In this document: positions 1 to 8,174 of the stretch, in pieces | How the letters are laid out: each line of letters starts with the position of its first letter | How positions within the stretch are numbered: the stretch's first letter is position 1 | NCBI GenBank assembly: GCA_002389995.1 | Contig: DGRR01000215.1 | Span: 1 to 17,036, forward strand | From: Ruminococcus sp. UBA4383 | Lineage (GTDB): Bacteria > Bacillota > Clostridia > Oscillospirales > Ruminococcaceae | Length of the DNA stretch: 17,036 nucleotides | Direction: 5' to 3' | The notes under the pieces: generated by a model | Seen by the model: the letters and a program-made list of their open reading frames with translations, nothing else | What the model was told of the DNA's origin: nothing | Databases searched by the model: none | Made by a program: the position numbers and the translations under genes

Positions 1-2
1 CA

Positions 3-2048
3 AACGCAATTACCGAACAGGAGAAAATGACTCCCGAAATCGAAAACGCTATCGCTGCCGCTGTTACTCTCGTTGAAGTCGAGGATATTTACCGCCCCTT
101 TAAACCCAAAAGAAAAACAAGGGCAAGCATCGCAAGAGAAAACGGTCTTGAACCACTTGCCGCTGCAATCATGGAGCAGGATAATAATACAATTCCCGAA
201 GAAATTGCAGAAAATTTCATCAATGAAGAAAAGAAAATCCCCGATGTAAAAACCGCTTTGCAGGGTGCTATGGATATCATCGCTGAGGATATCTCAGATG
301 ATGCCGATATAAGAAAAAAACTCCGTGCAGTTACAGGCGAAAAGGGCGAAATTGTTTCAAAAGCTTCAGACCCCGATGCCGAAAGCGTTTATCAGACATA
401 TTACGATTATTCAGAACCAGTTTCAAAAGTTGCAAATCACCGTGTACTCGCTATGGACAGAGGCGAAAAGGAAGGATTCCTTAAAATAGCCGTTTCCCTC
501 GATGAATCCATTGCAACTGATATCATCTACGGGAAATATATAAAGGCTAACAATGCCTGCGGAGAACTCGTCCGCACTGCCGCAGAGGACAGCTACAAGA
601 GACTTGTTTTCCCCTCAATCGAAAGGGAGATACGTTCCGAAATGTCCGCAAAAGCCGCAGAGGATTCAATAAAAGTATTCGCATCAAATCTCCGTCAGCT
701 TTTACTGCAAGCACCTATAAAGAACAGCGTTGTACTCGGTCTTGACCCAGGATATGCTCACGGCTGCAAAACTGCCGTAATTGACGCAACGGGAAAAGTT
801 CTCGACCACGATATAATCTATATCACTCAGTCAAAAGGTGCTTATGAAGCCGCTAAAAATAAAATGAAAAACTTCATCGAAAAATATAATGTCGATGTTA
901 TTTCTATCGGAAACGGTACGGCATCAAGAGAAACTGAAACTTTTGCCGCTGAACTCATCAAGGAAGTTTCCCGTAAAGTCGGCTATGTTGTCGTAAGTGA
1001 AGCAGGTGCATCAGTATATTCTGCATCAAAACTTGCCGCAGAGGAATTTCCCGAATATGATGTTTCCATAAGAGGTGCTATTTCAATTGCAAGAAGATTG
1101 CAGGACCCCCTTGCTGAACTCGTAAAAATTGAACCAAAGGCTATTGGTGTAGGTCAGTATCAGCATGATATGCCGCAGGCAAGAATGAATGATGCACTTT
1201 CAGGAGTTGTTGAGGACTGTGTAAACTCCGTAGGCGTTGACCTGAATACCGCATCTTATTCACTTTTGTCATATATTTCGGGAATAAATTCCACTGTTGC
1301 AAAGAATATCGTTGCTTACCGTGAGGAAAACGGAAGGTTCACCAACAGGAAACAGCTTATGAAAGTCCCCAAACTCGGAAAAAAAGCTTTTGAACAGTGT
1401 GCAGGATTTTTAAGAGTCCGTGACGGAGATAACCCCCTTGACAATACTGCCGTTCACCCCGAAAGCTATGCGGCTGCATCTTCTCTCCTGAATGAATGTG
1501 GATTTACTCTTGCGGATATTTCATCAGGCGGTGCATCTGATATATCAGAAAAAGCCGAAAAAATAGGCATACAGAAAATAAGCGATACTGTCGGAATAGG
1601 TGTACCCACTTTAACAGATATCATCAGCGAACTTAAAAAGCCCGGACGTGACCTCCGTGATGAACTCCCTCCGCCCCTTATGAGAAGCGGTGATGTCATG
1701 GAAATACAGGATTTACAGCCAGGTATGGAACTTGTCGGCACTGTGAGAAATATTATAGATTTCGGTGCATTTGTCGATATCGGTGTACATGAGGACGGTC
1801 TTGTCCATATCTCCCAGATAACCGATAAGTTTATCAGTCACCCCCTTGATGCTGTCAAAGTCGGACAGGTAGTCAAGGTGAAAGTCCTTGACGTTGATGT
1901 GAAACGTGGCAGAATATCCCTTACAATGCGCCTTGATGACAATGCCGAGAAAAAATCAAATCCAAGAAAGAAAAAGGATAAAAGAGAAAAGAAAGGTTTC
2001 GACCCCAACAGAATCCATAACAGCAGTTTCCGCATTAAACAGAAGTGA
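3..2048 (+). CDS. tex: Tex family transcription accessory protein, 5' end cut off by the window
   Basis: Tex is a cytoplasmic nucleic-acid-binding protein linked to transcription and RNA handling. The reading frame is open to the window edge and homology continues upstream of the first ATG (position 27), so that ATG is internal; compared with E. coli Tex, roughly 75 N-terminal residues are missing. Visible domains in order are the helical N-terminal region with the KPKRKTR stretch (about 105-125), the YqgF/RNase H-like domain beginning GLDPGYAHG (about 738-765), a helix-hairpin-helix region with VPKLGKKAFEQCAGF (about 1270-1420), and an S1 RNA-binding domain with DFGAFVDIGVHEDGLVHIS (about 1710-1930). 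The block GVDLNTAS is also typical of Tex. It ends in a lysine-rich tail. The stop codon overlaps the GTG start of the next gene. Confidence 0.96.
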   Translation, partial: NAITEQEKMTPEIENAIAAAVTLVEVEDIYRPFKPKRKTRASIARENGLEPLAAAIMEQDNNTIPEEIAENFINEEKKIPDVKTALQGAMDIIAEDISDDADIRKKLRAVTGEKGEIVSKASDPDAESVYQTYYDYSEPVSKVANHRVLAMDRGEKEGFLKIAVSLDESIATDIIYGKYIKANNACGELVRTAAEDSYKRLVFPSIEREIRSEMSAKAAEDSIKVFASNLRQLLLQAPIKNSVVLGLDPGYAHGCKTAVIDATGKVLDHDIIYITQSKGAYEAAKNKMKNFIEKYNVDVISIGNGTASRETETFAAELIKEVSRKVGYVVVSEAGASVYSASKLAAEEFPEYDVSIRGAISIARRLQDPLAELVKIEPKAIGVGQYQHDMPQARMNDALSGVVEDCVNSVGVDLNTASYSLLSYISGINSTVAKNIVAYREENGRFTNRKQLMKVPKLGKKAFEQCAGFLRVRDGDNPLDNTAVHPESYAAASSLLNECGFTLADISSGGASDISEKAEKIGIQKISDTVGIGVPTLTDIISELKKPGRDLRDELPPPLMRSGDVMEIQDLQPGMELVGTVRNIIDFGAFVDIGVHEDGLVHISQITDKFISHPLDAVKVGQVVKVKVLDVDVKRGRISLTMRLDDNAEKKSNPRKKKDKREKKGFDPNRIHNSSFRIKQK

Positions 2049-2362
2049 TATATTATATATATATTATACGCTGTGAGGACGATTCCCTCTATACGGGCAT
2101 AACTACGGATATTCCCAGACGTATGAAACAGCATGAAAATAAAAATGGTGCGAAATATACACGCTCCCACGGCTTTAAGAATATCGAGGCTGTATGGACG
2201 GCTGAAAACAGAAGCCTTGCCTCCTCTCTCGAATACAAAATTAAAAAACTTACAAGAAAACAGAAAATATCCCTTATATCAGACAACAGTCTTTTCAGCG
2301 AATTTATAAAAACCAAAAAAATTTATCGGAGAATGAATATATCTTCATTTTCATGCATATAA
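2045..2362 (+). CDS. GIY-YIG domain protein of the YhbQ/YazA (UPF0213) type
   Basis: Small protein of 105 residues made almost wholly of a GIY-YIG nuclease-like domain. The first motif is YIY (residues 4-6) and the second YTG (16-18); Arg25/Arg26 and Glu63 sit where the family's conserved Arg and Glu are expected, and the KYTR and IKKLTRKQK segments match the UPF0213 subgroup. The family resembles structure-specific endonucleases, but the cellular role of these stand-alone members is poorly defined. The start is GTG, and its bases overlap the TGA stop of tex (GTGA), so translation is probably coupled to tex. The last 15 or so residues look unlike the family and may be a lineage-specific tail. 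A terminator follows about 45 bases downstream. Confidence 0.88.
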   Translation: MIYYIYIIRCEDDSLYTGITTDIPRRMKQHENKNGAKYTRSHGFKNIEAVWTAENRSLASSLEYKIKKLTRKQKISLISDNSLFSEFIKTKKIYRRMNISSFSCI

Positions 2363-2407
2363 TTATAAAAGAAAGTTCCGATACTCTCTGACATATGTTT
2401 TATTTAT

Positions 2408-2438
2408 GGTGCAGTCGAAAAAACTGCACCGCTTTTTT
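2408..2438 (+). terminator. Intrinsic terminator after the tex operon
   Basis: A perfect 8-bp stem, GGTGCAGT (2408-2415) with ACTGCACC (2423-2430), closes a 7-nt loop and is followed by GC and six T (2433-2438). This is a textbook Rho-independent terminator for the tex and GIY-YIG transcript. Confidence 0.92.
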
Positions 2439-2523
2439 ATGGAATTTTTGTCCGCCAGTGGTGTACAAGCGTATTTACCAAAAATACATTTTTTAAAAAG
2501 TTAAGATTTGGACTTTATATCAA

Positions 2524-2552
2524 TTGATTTTTCCCGAAAATTGGAATATAAT
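2524..2552 (+). promoter_or_regulatory. Sigma-70/SigA-type promoter of the aspartokinase gene
   Basis: TTGATT (2524-2529) and a perfect TATAAT (2547-2552) are separated by exactly 17 bases. Transcription would start near 2559, about 33 bases before the ATG at 2592. The promoter lies inside the upstream extension of the open frame (TTG at 2508), which rules out that longer start. Confidence 0.85.
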
Positions 2553-2591
2553 AGATATTGTCATAATAATAACAATAAAAGGAATGATATA

Positions 2592-3926
2592 ATGAGCAGT
2601 AAAGTAGTTAAATTCGGCGGAAGCAGTCTCGCTGACGCTAAACAGTTTGAAAAGGTTGCCGCTATCATAAAAAGCGATGAAAAAAGAAGATTCGTTGTTC
2701 CCTCCGCCCCCGGCAAAAGATTCTCCGATGATATCAAAGTCACCGATATGCTTTACAAGTGCTGTGAAAAAGCAGGAAGCGGTATAGACTTCACTGAGGA
2801 TTTCCGGCTTATCAAGGACAGATATAATGATATAATTTCTCAGCTCGGTATTGATATGAGCCTTGATGATGAGTTTGAAAAAATAGTAAATGAACTCAAA
2901 GCCCGTCCTGCCAAGGATTATGCCGCAAGCCGTGGCGAATATCTCAATGGTAAAGTTCTCGCAAAATATCTCGGTTTCAATTTCATTGACGCTGCCGAAG
3001 TGATTATTTTCGATACAAAAGGTTCACTCCTCCTCGATGATACCGTAAAGGCTGTAAGGGCAAGAGTCAAAGGTCTTGACAATGCCGTTATCCCCGGATT
3101 CTACGGAAGAACTACCGAGGGAATCGTAAAGACTTTTTCAAGAGGCGGTTCAGATGTTACGGGTTCTATCGTTGCAAATGCCGTGAGAGCCGAAATATAC
3201 GAAAACTGGACTGACGTTTCAGGTTTCCTCGTGGCTGACCCCCGTATAGTACAGAATCCCGATGTAATCAGCGTTATAACTTACAGGGAACTCCGTGAGC
3301 TTGCATATATGGGTGCGTCCGTACTCCATGAAGATGCTATTTTCCCTGTACGCTCCGCAGACATACCGATTAATATAAGAAATACAAACCGTCCCGAAGA
3401 TGACGGCACTATGATTGTTTCAAATGACTACGATTTCAGCCGTGAAAGCATGAAGCATACTATTACAGGTATCGCTGGCAGAAAGGGTTTCAGTACAATA
3501 AATATCGAAAAAGCTATGATGAACAGCGAAAAAGGTTTCGGCATGAAGGTACTCAAAGTATTGTTTGAAAACGGTGTATCATTTGAGCATATGCCTTCGG
3601 GTATAGATACAATGAGTATAACTGTTGACAGTTCCGAACTTGCTCCCGTCCGTGAAAAGGTTATCGCAGGCATACGCAAAGAGGTTAATCCCGACCATAT
3701 CGAAATTGAGGACAATATCGCTCTCCTTGCGGTTGTGGGACGCAGAATGAAAAATACAAGAGGTACTGTTGCAAGAATTTTTGCATCTATGGCTCATGCG
3801 AGAATCAATGTCAAGATGATTGACCAAGGTTCAAGTGAATTGAATGTAATCATAGGTGTAAGCGAAAATGACCTCCCCGAAGCTATCCGCAGAATATATG
3901 ATATGTTTATAAATTCCGAAAAGTAA
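2592..3926 (+). CDS. lysC: Monofunctional aspartate kinase with C-terminal ACT domains
   Basis: Aspartokinase phosphorylates aspartate with ATP, the first step toward lysine/diaminopimelate, threonine and methionine. The protein is 444 residues from the ATG at 2592, which follows AAAAGG at about nine bases. KFGGSS (residues 7-12) and SRGGSDVTGS are the family's nucleotide- and aspartate-binding motifs, SAPGK and DDIKVTDML match the class that includes B. subtilis YclM, and the C-terminal third carries the ACT regulatory region (MPSGIDTMSI, MIDQGSSELNVIIGV). Feedback inhibition by an end-product amino acid is therefore likely, but which one cannot be read from sequence. The gene stands alone between its own promoter and a terminator. 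The lysC name follows the aspartokinase III class; thrD would also be defensible. Confidence 0.95.
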   Translation: MSSKVVKFGGSSLADAKQFEKVAAIIKSDEKRRFVVPSAPGKRFSDDIKVTDMLYKCCEKAGSGIDFTEDFRLIKDRYNDIISQLGIDMSLDDEFEKIVNELKARPAKDYAASRGEYLNGKVLAKYLGFNFIDAAEVIIFDTKGSLLLDDTVKAVRARVKGLDNAVIPGFYGRTTEGIVKTFSRGGSDVTGSIVANAVRAEIYENWTDVSGFLVADPRIVQNPDVISVITYRELRELAYMGASVLHEDAIFPVRSADIPINIRNTNRPEDDGTMIVSNDYDFSRESMKHTITGIAGRKGFSTINIEKAMMNSEKGFGMKVLKVLFENGVSFEHMPSGIDTMSITVDSSELAPVREKVIAGIRKEVNPDHIEIEDNIALLAVVGRRMKNTRGTVARIFASMAHARINVKMIDQGSSELNVIIGVSENDLPEAIRRIYDMFINSEK

Positions 3927-3931
3927 AATAA

Positions 3932-3965
3932 AAGCAGTCCTTTATGGACTGCTTAATTTTTTTTG
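3932..3965. terminator. Bidirectional terminator between convergent units
   Basis: A perfect 9-bp stem AAGCAGTCC (3932-3940) / GGACTGCTT (3946-3954) has loop TTTAT. On the plus strand it is followed by AA and a run of T; on the minus strand the bases after the stem read TTTTATTTTAC. It can therefore stop the aspartokinase transcript and the minus-strand transporter transcript. The ATPase gene's stop codon (3942-3944) and last Ser-Ser-Pro codons lie within this hairpin. Confidence 0.88.
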
Positions 3966-5024
3966 CTGTTCTGCAAATTCAAGGAGTTCAAGGTTTCCCC
4001 TGTTCATAGTGCCGAAATTATCGCATAAGCAGATAACTTCACGGCATTCCGCAATTATATTTTTTGCAAGCTGTATTTTTTCGGTGCTTATGGGTTCATA
4101 GGCTTTTTCGCTTATCATTACAGATGCAAGGGCTGAAACAACAGGGTATTCAATATCATTTTCATGAATAATTCCTGCTGCGAAAGGTATGCCCTGTCTT
4201 TGAAGTTTACGGTAAATTTCCGCACCGCCTCCGCATATCACGAATATTTCGGGTTTCCCTGATATTTTTTCGAGTTCCGAAAAGCCGTATATATCGTTAT
4301 AGCTTCCGCATTTTATATCATAGAGATAATTTATATAGTCCCCTGAAAATATCTCATCAGGAGTACCTGTGCGGTCGATTTTATTATTTTTCACACATAT
4401 AATTTTATCTGATATTTTCTGAGCGAGGTCGAGTTCATGCAGGGACATTATAACGGTTGTATTTTTCTCACGGACAAGTTTTTTCAGTATGCTTAAAAGT
4501 TCAAGCTTATGCTTTATATCGAGGTATGAAGTAGGTTCATCGAGAATCATTATATCCGTATCCTGACATATAGCCCTTGCAAGCATGATTTTCTGTCTCT
4601 GACCGTCACTTGTCTTAGTGATTTCGACATCTGCAATATCTTCACCGCCCACAAGTTTAAGGGCATAACGGGCTTTTCTTTTATCCTCGGCGGATAATAT
4701 GCCGAAAGTTCCCGTATAGGGGTATCTTCCGCTTTCGACAAGTTCAAGGCAGGTCATAAGTTCGGGTTCAGTCTTTCCCGTAAGCATAAGTGAAACTTTT
4801 TTAGCGAGTTCATTTCTACCGTAATCGGATATATTTTTATTCTGTATATATATATTCCCTGAAATTTTTTCGAGCTGTGAGGATATAGTTTTCAGCAAAG
4901 TTGATTTTCCTGAGCCGTTTGAACCTATAAGGGTAATTATTTCGCCCCTGTTCACGTTTATATTGACATTTCCGACTATTATTCTTTTCCCGTATCCTGC
5001 ACTGAGAGATTTTGTTTCGAGCAT
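3942..5024 (-). CDS. btuD: ABC transporter ATPase, BtuD/FecE type, with extra C-terminal domain
   Basis: ATP-hydrolysing subunit of a cobalamin/siderophore-type importer, on the cytoplasmic face of the membrane. Residues 1-250 are an ABC ATPase: Walker A GSNGSGKST (34-42), Q-loop region near 80-90, signature TSDGQRQ (138-144; the usual LSGGQ has become SDGQR), Walker B IMILDEP (158-164), D-loop SYLD, and switch His196. Residues 257-360 are an added domain absent from standard BtuD of about 250 residues: it begins PEIFVICGGGAEIYRKL with a glycine-rich turn and continues with GIPFAAGIIHENDIEY. I recall a similar tail on archaeal BtuD-like proteins but cannot verify it here. AGAGAGG precedes the ATG by five bases; only one base separates it from the permease stop. 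Substrate is inferred from context. Confidence 0.9.
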   Translation of the reverse strand: MLETKSLSAGYGKRIIVGNVNINVNRGEIITLIGSNGSGKSTLLKTISSQLEKISGNIYIQNKNISDYGRNELAKKVSLMLTGKTEPELMTCLELVESGRYPYTGTFGILSAEDKRKARYALKLVGGEDIADVEITKTSDGQRQKIMLARAICQDTDIMILDEPTSYLDIKHKLELLSILKKLVREKNTTVIMSLHELDLAQKISDKIICVKNNKIDRTGTPDEIFSGDYINYLYDIKCGSYNDIYGFSELEKISGKPEIFVICGGGAEIYRKLQRQGIPFAAGIIHENDIEYPVVSALASVMISEKAYEPISTEKIQLAKNIIAECREVICLCDNFGTMNRGNLELLEFAEQQKKLSSP

Positions 5025-5025
5025 A

Positions 5026-6030
5026 TTAACCTCTCTTTCGCTTAATCATGATGAATATGACGACAGGTGCGCCGAAAATGGCTGTTACAGTGCTGATACT
5101 CAGTTCTGTGGGTGCAAATACTGTCCTTGCAGTCAAATCGCAGAAAAGACACATCGCACCGCCTCCGATAAATACCGCAGGGATAATTATTATAGGCTTT
5201 GCTGTCCTGAATACTCCCTTTATTATGTGCGGTACGGCTACTCCTAAAAATGATACAGGTCCTGCAAATGCTGTCACGCAGGCGGAAAGTATACTCGATA
5301 ATAATATCATTTCAAAACGGAAAAGCTTTATGTTTACGCCCATACTTTCCGCATAGCCTTCACCGAGCTGAAAGGCTGAAAGAGGTTTCGAGAGCATGAA
5401 TGTAAAAAACACGCACGGAATTACTACTGCTGACATGAAATATACTTCTTCCATGTCAGTACCCGAAAATGTTCCCACTGACCAGTTATGAAGATTCACT
5501 ATGTTTGAATCGTCCGCAAAAGTTACGGCAAGTTCTGTTACTGCATTGCATATATATCCTGTCATAACTCCTGCGATTATCAGCATGGATATATTTTTTA
5601 TTTTTCCCGAAAGCAGAAGTATAAATCCCATTGACATCATTGAACCTGTAACCGAGGCTGTGACTGTTATGAAAGAGTTTGAAGCTATGCCGTGGGTGAG
5701 CGTGAATATCATGGTAAGTGCTACTATGAGTTTTGCACCTGATGATATGCCTAAAACAAAAGGTCCTGCTATGGGGTTTGAGAAGAAATTCTGCAATAAA
5801 AATCCCGATATTGCCAGTGCGCCCCCAAGTATTGCAGCCGCTAAGGTTCGTGGAAGTCTTATATTCATTATTATATTTCTTGCAGTTAAATCTTCCGCAT
5901 TATCGGTTTTAGTGAATAAATATTCTATACCGCTGTCGGTACTGCCGTTTGTGAGGTTGAGGAATATCAGAAGCAAATACAATATTATAAGTGCGGAGAA
6001 ACAAATTATATATCTTTTATTTTTAGTCAT
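5026..6030 (-). CDS. btuC: FecCD/BtuC-family ABC transporter permease
   Basis: Membrane subunit of the importer. About 334 residues with many hydrophobic segments, in line with the ten-helix FecCD fold. Characteristic blocks are RLPRTLAAAILGGALAISG near residue 50, NPIAGPFVLGISSGA, and a late AGPVSFLGVAVPHI segment that forms the ATPase-coupling region in this family. The chosen start is the ATG at 6028-6030; a TTG two codons upstream (6034-6036) is also possible. Neither has a clear ribosome binding site, and the start lies inside the last codons of the binding-protein gene, so translation is probably coupled. Followed one base later by the ATPase gene. The substrate is likely a corrinoid because of the upstream riboswitch and neighbours, but heme or a siderophore cannot be excluded from the permease alone. 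Confidence 0.92.
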   Translation of the reverse strand: MTKNKRYIICFSALIILYLLLIFLNLTNGSTDSGIEYLFTKTDNAEDLTARNIIMNIRLPRTLAAAILGGALAISGFLLQNFFSNPIAGPFVLGISSGAKLIVALTMIFTLTHGIASNSFITVTASVTGSMMSMGFILLLSGKIKNISMLIIAGVMTGYICNAVTELAVTFADDSNIVNLHNWSVGTFSGTDMEEVYFMSAVVIPCVFFTFMLSKPLSAFQLGEGYAESMGVNIKLFRFEMILLSSILSACVTAFAGPVSFLGVAVPHIIKGVFRTAKPIIIIPAVFIGGGAMCLFCDLTARTVFAPTELSISTVTAIFGAPVVIFIMIKRKRG

Positions 6031-7135
6031 TTTCAATACGATGGAAAAATTCCGTATCGTCCTCCGCAGTATCGGTTATTATTTTATTCATTTCGATTAT
6101 AATATCTGCGGCTGCGCCTGTCTGCTGGAACATATCCTTTTCACTGCACCACGCATTATTATTTTTTACAGCCTTGAAATCCGAAAGCACACTGCACTTT
6201 TCAACAAGCTGTTGAATATTTTGAATCTCTCCGTCAATGGTACTGTTATATATGATAATATCCGCATCTTTGGCTTTTTCGTAGAAAGATTCTATCTGCA
6301 TATTCATGGTAGAAAGTGCATTTTCATCAACATTGAGGTCATCAGCCGTGAAGATATATTCACCGCCTGCGAGTTCAATCATTTTTGAAACGTAGTCATT
6401 TGGTTTTCTTACGCTTGCGTAGCCGTTGGAGGTTATGTAGAAAAATGCGACTGATTTTTTTTCATCGGGGTTTATATCGTCAATTTTTAAATTTTCAACC
6501 TGAGCGGCTTTTTCGCTGAATAATTTTTCAGCCTCCTGTTCATGACCTGTAAGCAGTCCGTAAAGCTTAATCCATTCCATTCTTCCGAGGGGGTGAGGTT
6601 CATAGCTTGAATACTCGACAATTACGGGGATACCGAGATTTTCAAGCTGTTCCTTGATTTCGGGTGTATGGTATATCATAGTATTCTCTATTGCAAGACC
6701 GCAGTTTTCGGATAATAACAATTCAAAGTCGGGAGTTCTGTATTTTCCTGCATAGGTTATATCGCCGTTATTCAATGCATCATTTACATAGTCCATAGAC
6801 CAGTCTTTTGTTGAAGTGAATTTAACGAGGTCAAGTGAATTTATTCCGCTGAACAAATCCATTACAGATGATGATGCAAGATAGATGTTTTCAACGGGAG
6901 TACGGATAGTCTTTATATTTTTGTATTCATCGGGAATATCAGAATCTTTCGGGGCAAGTATAAATTCATCACCGTTATTTATTTTCACATGGGATATATC
7001 ACCGTTTTTTTCGACAGTGAACTGCTGTGCATATTCAAGGTTTAATTTTTCTGAATTATCAACGCTTATACTGTTATTTTTTTCACCGCATGAAGATAAA
7101 ACTATCAGCGGAATCAGTAAGAGATATTTTTTCAT
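6023..7135 (-). CDS. btuF: Periplasmic-binding-protein-like lipoprotein, BtuF/FepB class
   Basis: Extracellular substrate-binding lipoprotein of the importer, 370 residues. Signal peptide MKKYLLLIPLIVLSSCG with lipobox and lipidated Cys16. The mature part has the two-lobe pattern of class III binding proteins: an N-lobe with RTPVENIYLASSSVMDLF and LDLVKFT, a middle containing ENTMIYHTPEIKEQLENLGIPVIVE (the canonical 'P-E-hydrophobic-lobe' stretch, residues about 150-175), then a C-lobe ending WCSEKDMFQQTGAAADII. The ATG overlaps the TGA stop of the upstream lipoprotein gene (ATGA, 7132-7135), so the two are translationally coupled. Its 3' end overlaps the permease start. The ligand is probably a corrinoid given the riboswitch; this is inference from context rather than from a ligand motif. 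Confidence 0.9.
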   Translation of the reverse strand: MKKYLLLIPLIVLSSCGEKNNSISVDNSEKLNLEYAQQFTVEKNGDISHVKINNGDEFILAPKDSDIPDEYKNIKTIRTPVENIYLASSSVMDLFSGINSLDLVKFTSTKDWSMDYVNDALNNGDITYAGKYRTPDFELLLSENCGLAIENTMIYHTPEIKEQLENLGIPVIVEYSSYEPHPLGRMEWIKLYGLLTGHEQEAEKLFSEKAAQVENLKIDDINPDEKKSVAFFYITSNGYASVRKPNDYVSKMIELAGGEYIFTADDLNVDENALSTMNMQIESFYEKAKDADIIIYNSTIDGEIQNIQQLVEKCSVLSDFKAVKNNNAWCSEKDMFQQTGAAADIIIEMNKIITDTAEDDTEFFHRIEND

Positions 7136-8121
7136 TCTGCCTGAGCGTTTTCCGAACTGAATATTATTTTATATTCAATCTCATGTGGGGTACTCATGGC
7201 GGTAGTATCTGCGAGGACTGTGAATGCGCTGTCGAATACTTCAACAGGTATCTCAAAGACTGAATTTTCTTCAGTTGATACGGGGAGATATTTTTCATCA
7301 TTTACAATCATGTAGTCATATTTATTACTGCTCCATACAATTTCAGCAGTTGCCTTTCCGTCAGTGATTGTTACTTTTGCTGGGGAGGAAATACTTGCCT
7401 TACCTGAACCGCCTGAAAGACTTGCCTCCATATTGTATACTCCGTCAGCAAGTCCGAGGGTTTCGACAGTATTTCCTCTCGCTTCCTTGAAAGCAATATC
7501 CGAAAGAGAATCCGCACGGAATACAAGCTGTCTGTCGTACCATATTTCTTTTTTCTTGCTGTATGCGGCACAGTCAATAATTTCATCAAGAGCATTTACA
7601 GGTACGGTAAATATACAAGTATCGTTTTCTTCTGTATAGGGAATATATGCGGATTCATCAGCATTTTCGGCATCATCAGCCGTTCCCATGAAAAGCCACT
7701 GATAGCCTGTACCGCCCATAACCATTGAAGCGGTCATCTGTCCGTCAGCGACAGTGAGTTTGCACTTTTTAATCTTGAACATTGAAGAACTTGAATCGAC
7801 TGAAATATCATATTCCCCGTCAGCAAGACTGTCGGCATAAACGGCAGTCATGCCCTCATAGCCGACTTCTTCGGGCGGGACGGTCTGAGGTTCTGATTTT
7901 TCCTGAGAATCTTCTGATGTTTCCTGAACTGTTTCCTCCTGAACTTCTTCTGTCACTTTCTCAGTCTGTTCTTCTGTAAGTTCTTCCGTTGATTCTTCAA
8001 TTGAATTTTCCTGTGAAACCTGCGGAGCGGAACTTTCAGATGATGAACTGTCCGATGATGAACACGATACAAGTGCTGATGCAAGTATCAGTGCAGATAT
8101 AAAAGCTGAAAATTTTTTCAT
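7132..8121 (-). CDS. Lipoprotein with two tandem NEAT-like domains
   Basis: Cell-surface lipoprotein, 329 residues, no confident family name. Signal peptide with lipobox LVSC (Cys20), then a Ser/Glu/Thr-rich linker (about 21-88) that should hold the rest off the membrane. Two related domains follow: A, about 98-205, starting LADGEYDISV and ending WYDRQLVFRADSL; B, about 223-322, starting LADGVYNMEA and ending PHEIEYKIIF. Shared landmarks are LADGxY, (K)VTxxDGxxTA, a Tyr-rich turn (GTGYQWLFMG / NKYDYMI), YIP/YLP-(x)-TEEN and xFxVPV/IPV. This order resembles NEAT domains, the heme-binding folds of Gram-positive surface proteins, but the similarity is remote. Start chosen from AGGAGG five bases before the ATG. 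Its stop overlaps the binding-protein start, which ties it to the importer as a possible ligand-capture factor. Confidence 0.72.
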   Translation of the reverse strand: MKKFSAFISALILASALVSCSSSDSSSSESSAPQVSQENSIEESTEELTEEQTEKVTEEVQEETVQETSEDSQEKSEPQTVPPEEVGYEGMTAVYADSLADGEYDISVDSSSSMFKIKKCKLTVADGQMTASMVMGGTGYQWLFMGTADDAENADESAYIPYTEENDTCIFTVPVNALDEIIDCAAYSKKKEIWYDRQLVFRADSLSDIAFKEARGNTVETLGLADGVYNMEASLSGGSGKASISSPAKVTITDGKATAEIVWSSNKYDYMIVNDEKYLPVSTEENSVFEIPVEVFDSAFTVLADTTAMSTPHEIEYKIIFSSENAQAE

Positions 8122-8139
8122 AATATCCTCCTGTTAAAA

Positions 8140-8167
8140 CAGCGGAAGAATTTATATTCCTCCGCTG
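8140..8167 (-). terminator. Terminator-like hairpin between cbiK and the transporter genes
   Basis: On the minus strand CAGCGGAGGAAT (8167-8156) can pair with ATTCTTCCGCTG (8151-8140) through 12 base pairs including one G-U, with loop ATAA, starting eight bases after the cbiK stop. It is followed by only TTTT before AACAGGAGG of the next gene. The short U-tract suggests partial termination or an mRNA-processing barrier rather than a full stop, giving more CbiK than importer. Confidence 0.6.
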
Positions 8168-8174
8168 ATTTTAT

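Noticed and set aside
27..29. ATG at 27 as the start of tex
   Set aside because: The frame is open to the window edge and the residues before it align with Tex; the domain order shows that the N-terminus is missing, so the gene begins outside the window.
2508..2591. N-terminal extension of the aspartokinase from TTG at 2508
   Set aside because: It contains the promoter (TTGATT and TATAAT) and low-complexity Asn codons, while the ATG at 2592 has a good ribosome binding site and gives the normal MxxKVVKFGGSS start.
5501..6388. Long plus-strand open frame of 295 codons opposite the permease and binding-protein genes
   Set aside because: It is antisense to two well-supported genes, shows no recognisable motif, and its residues reflect the complementary codons of hydrophobic segments.
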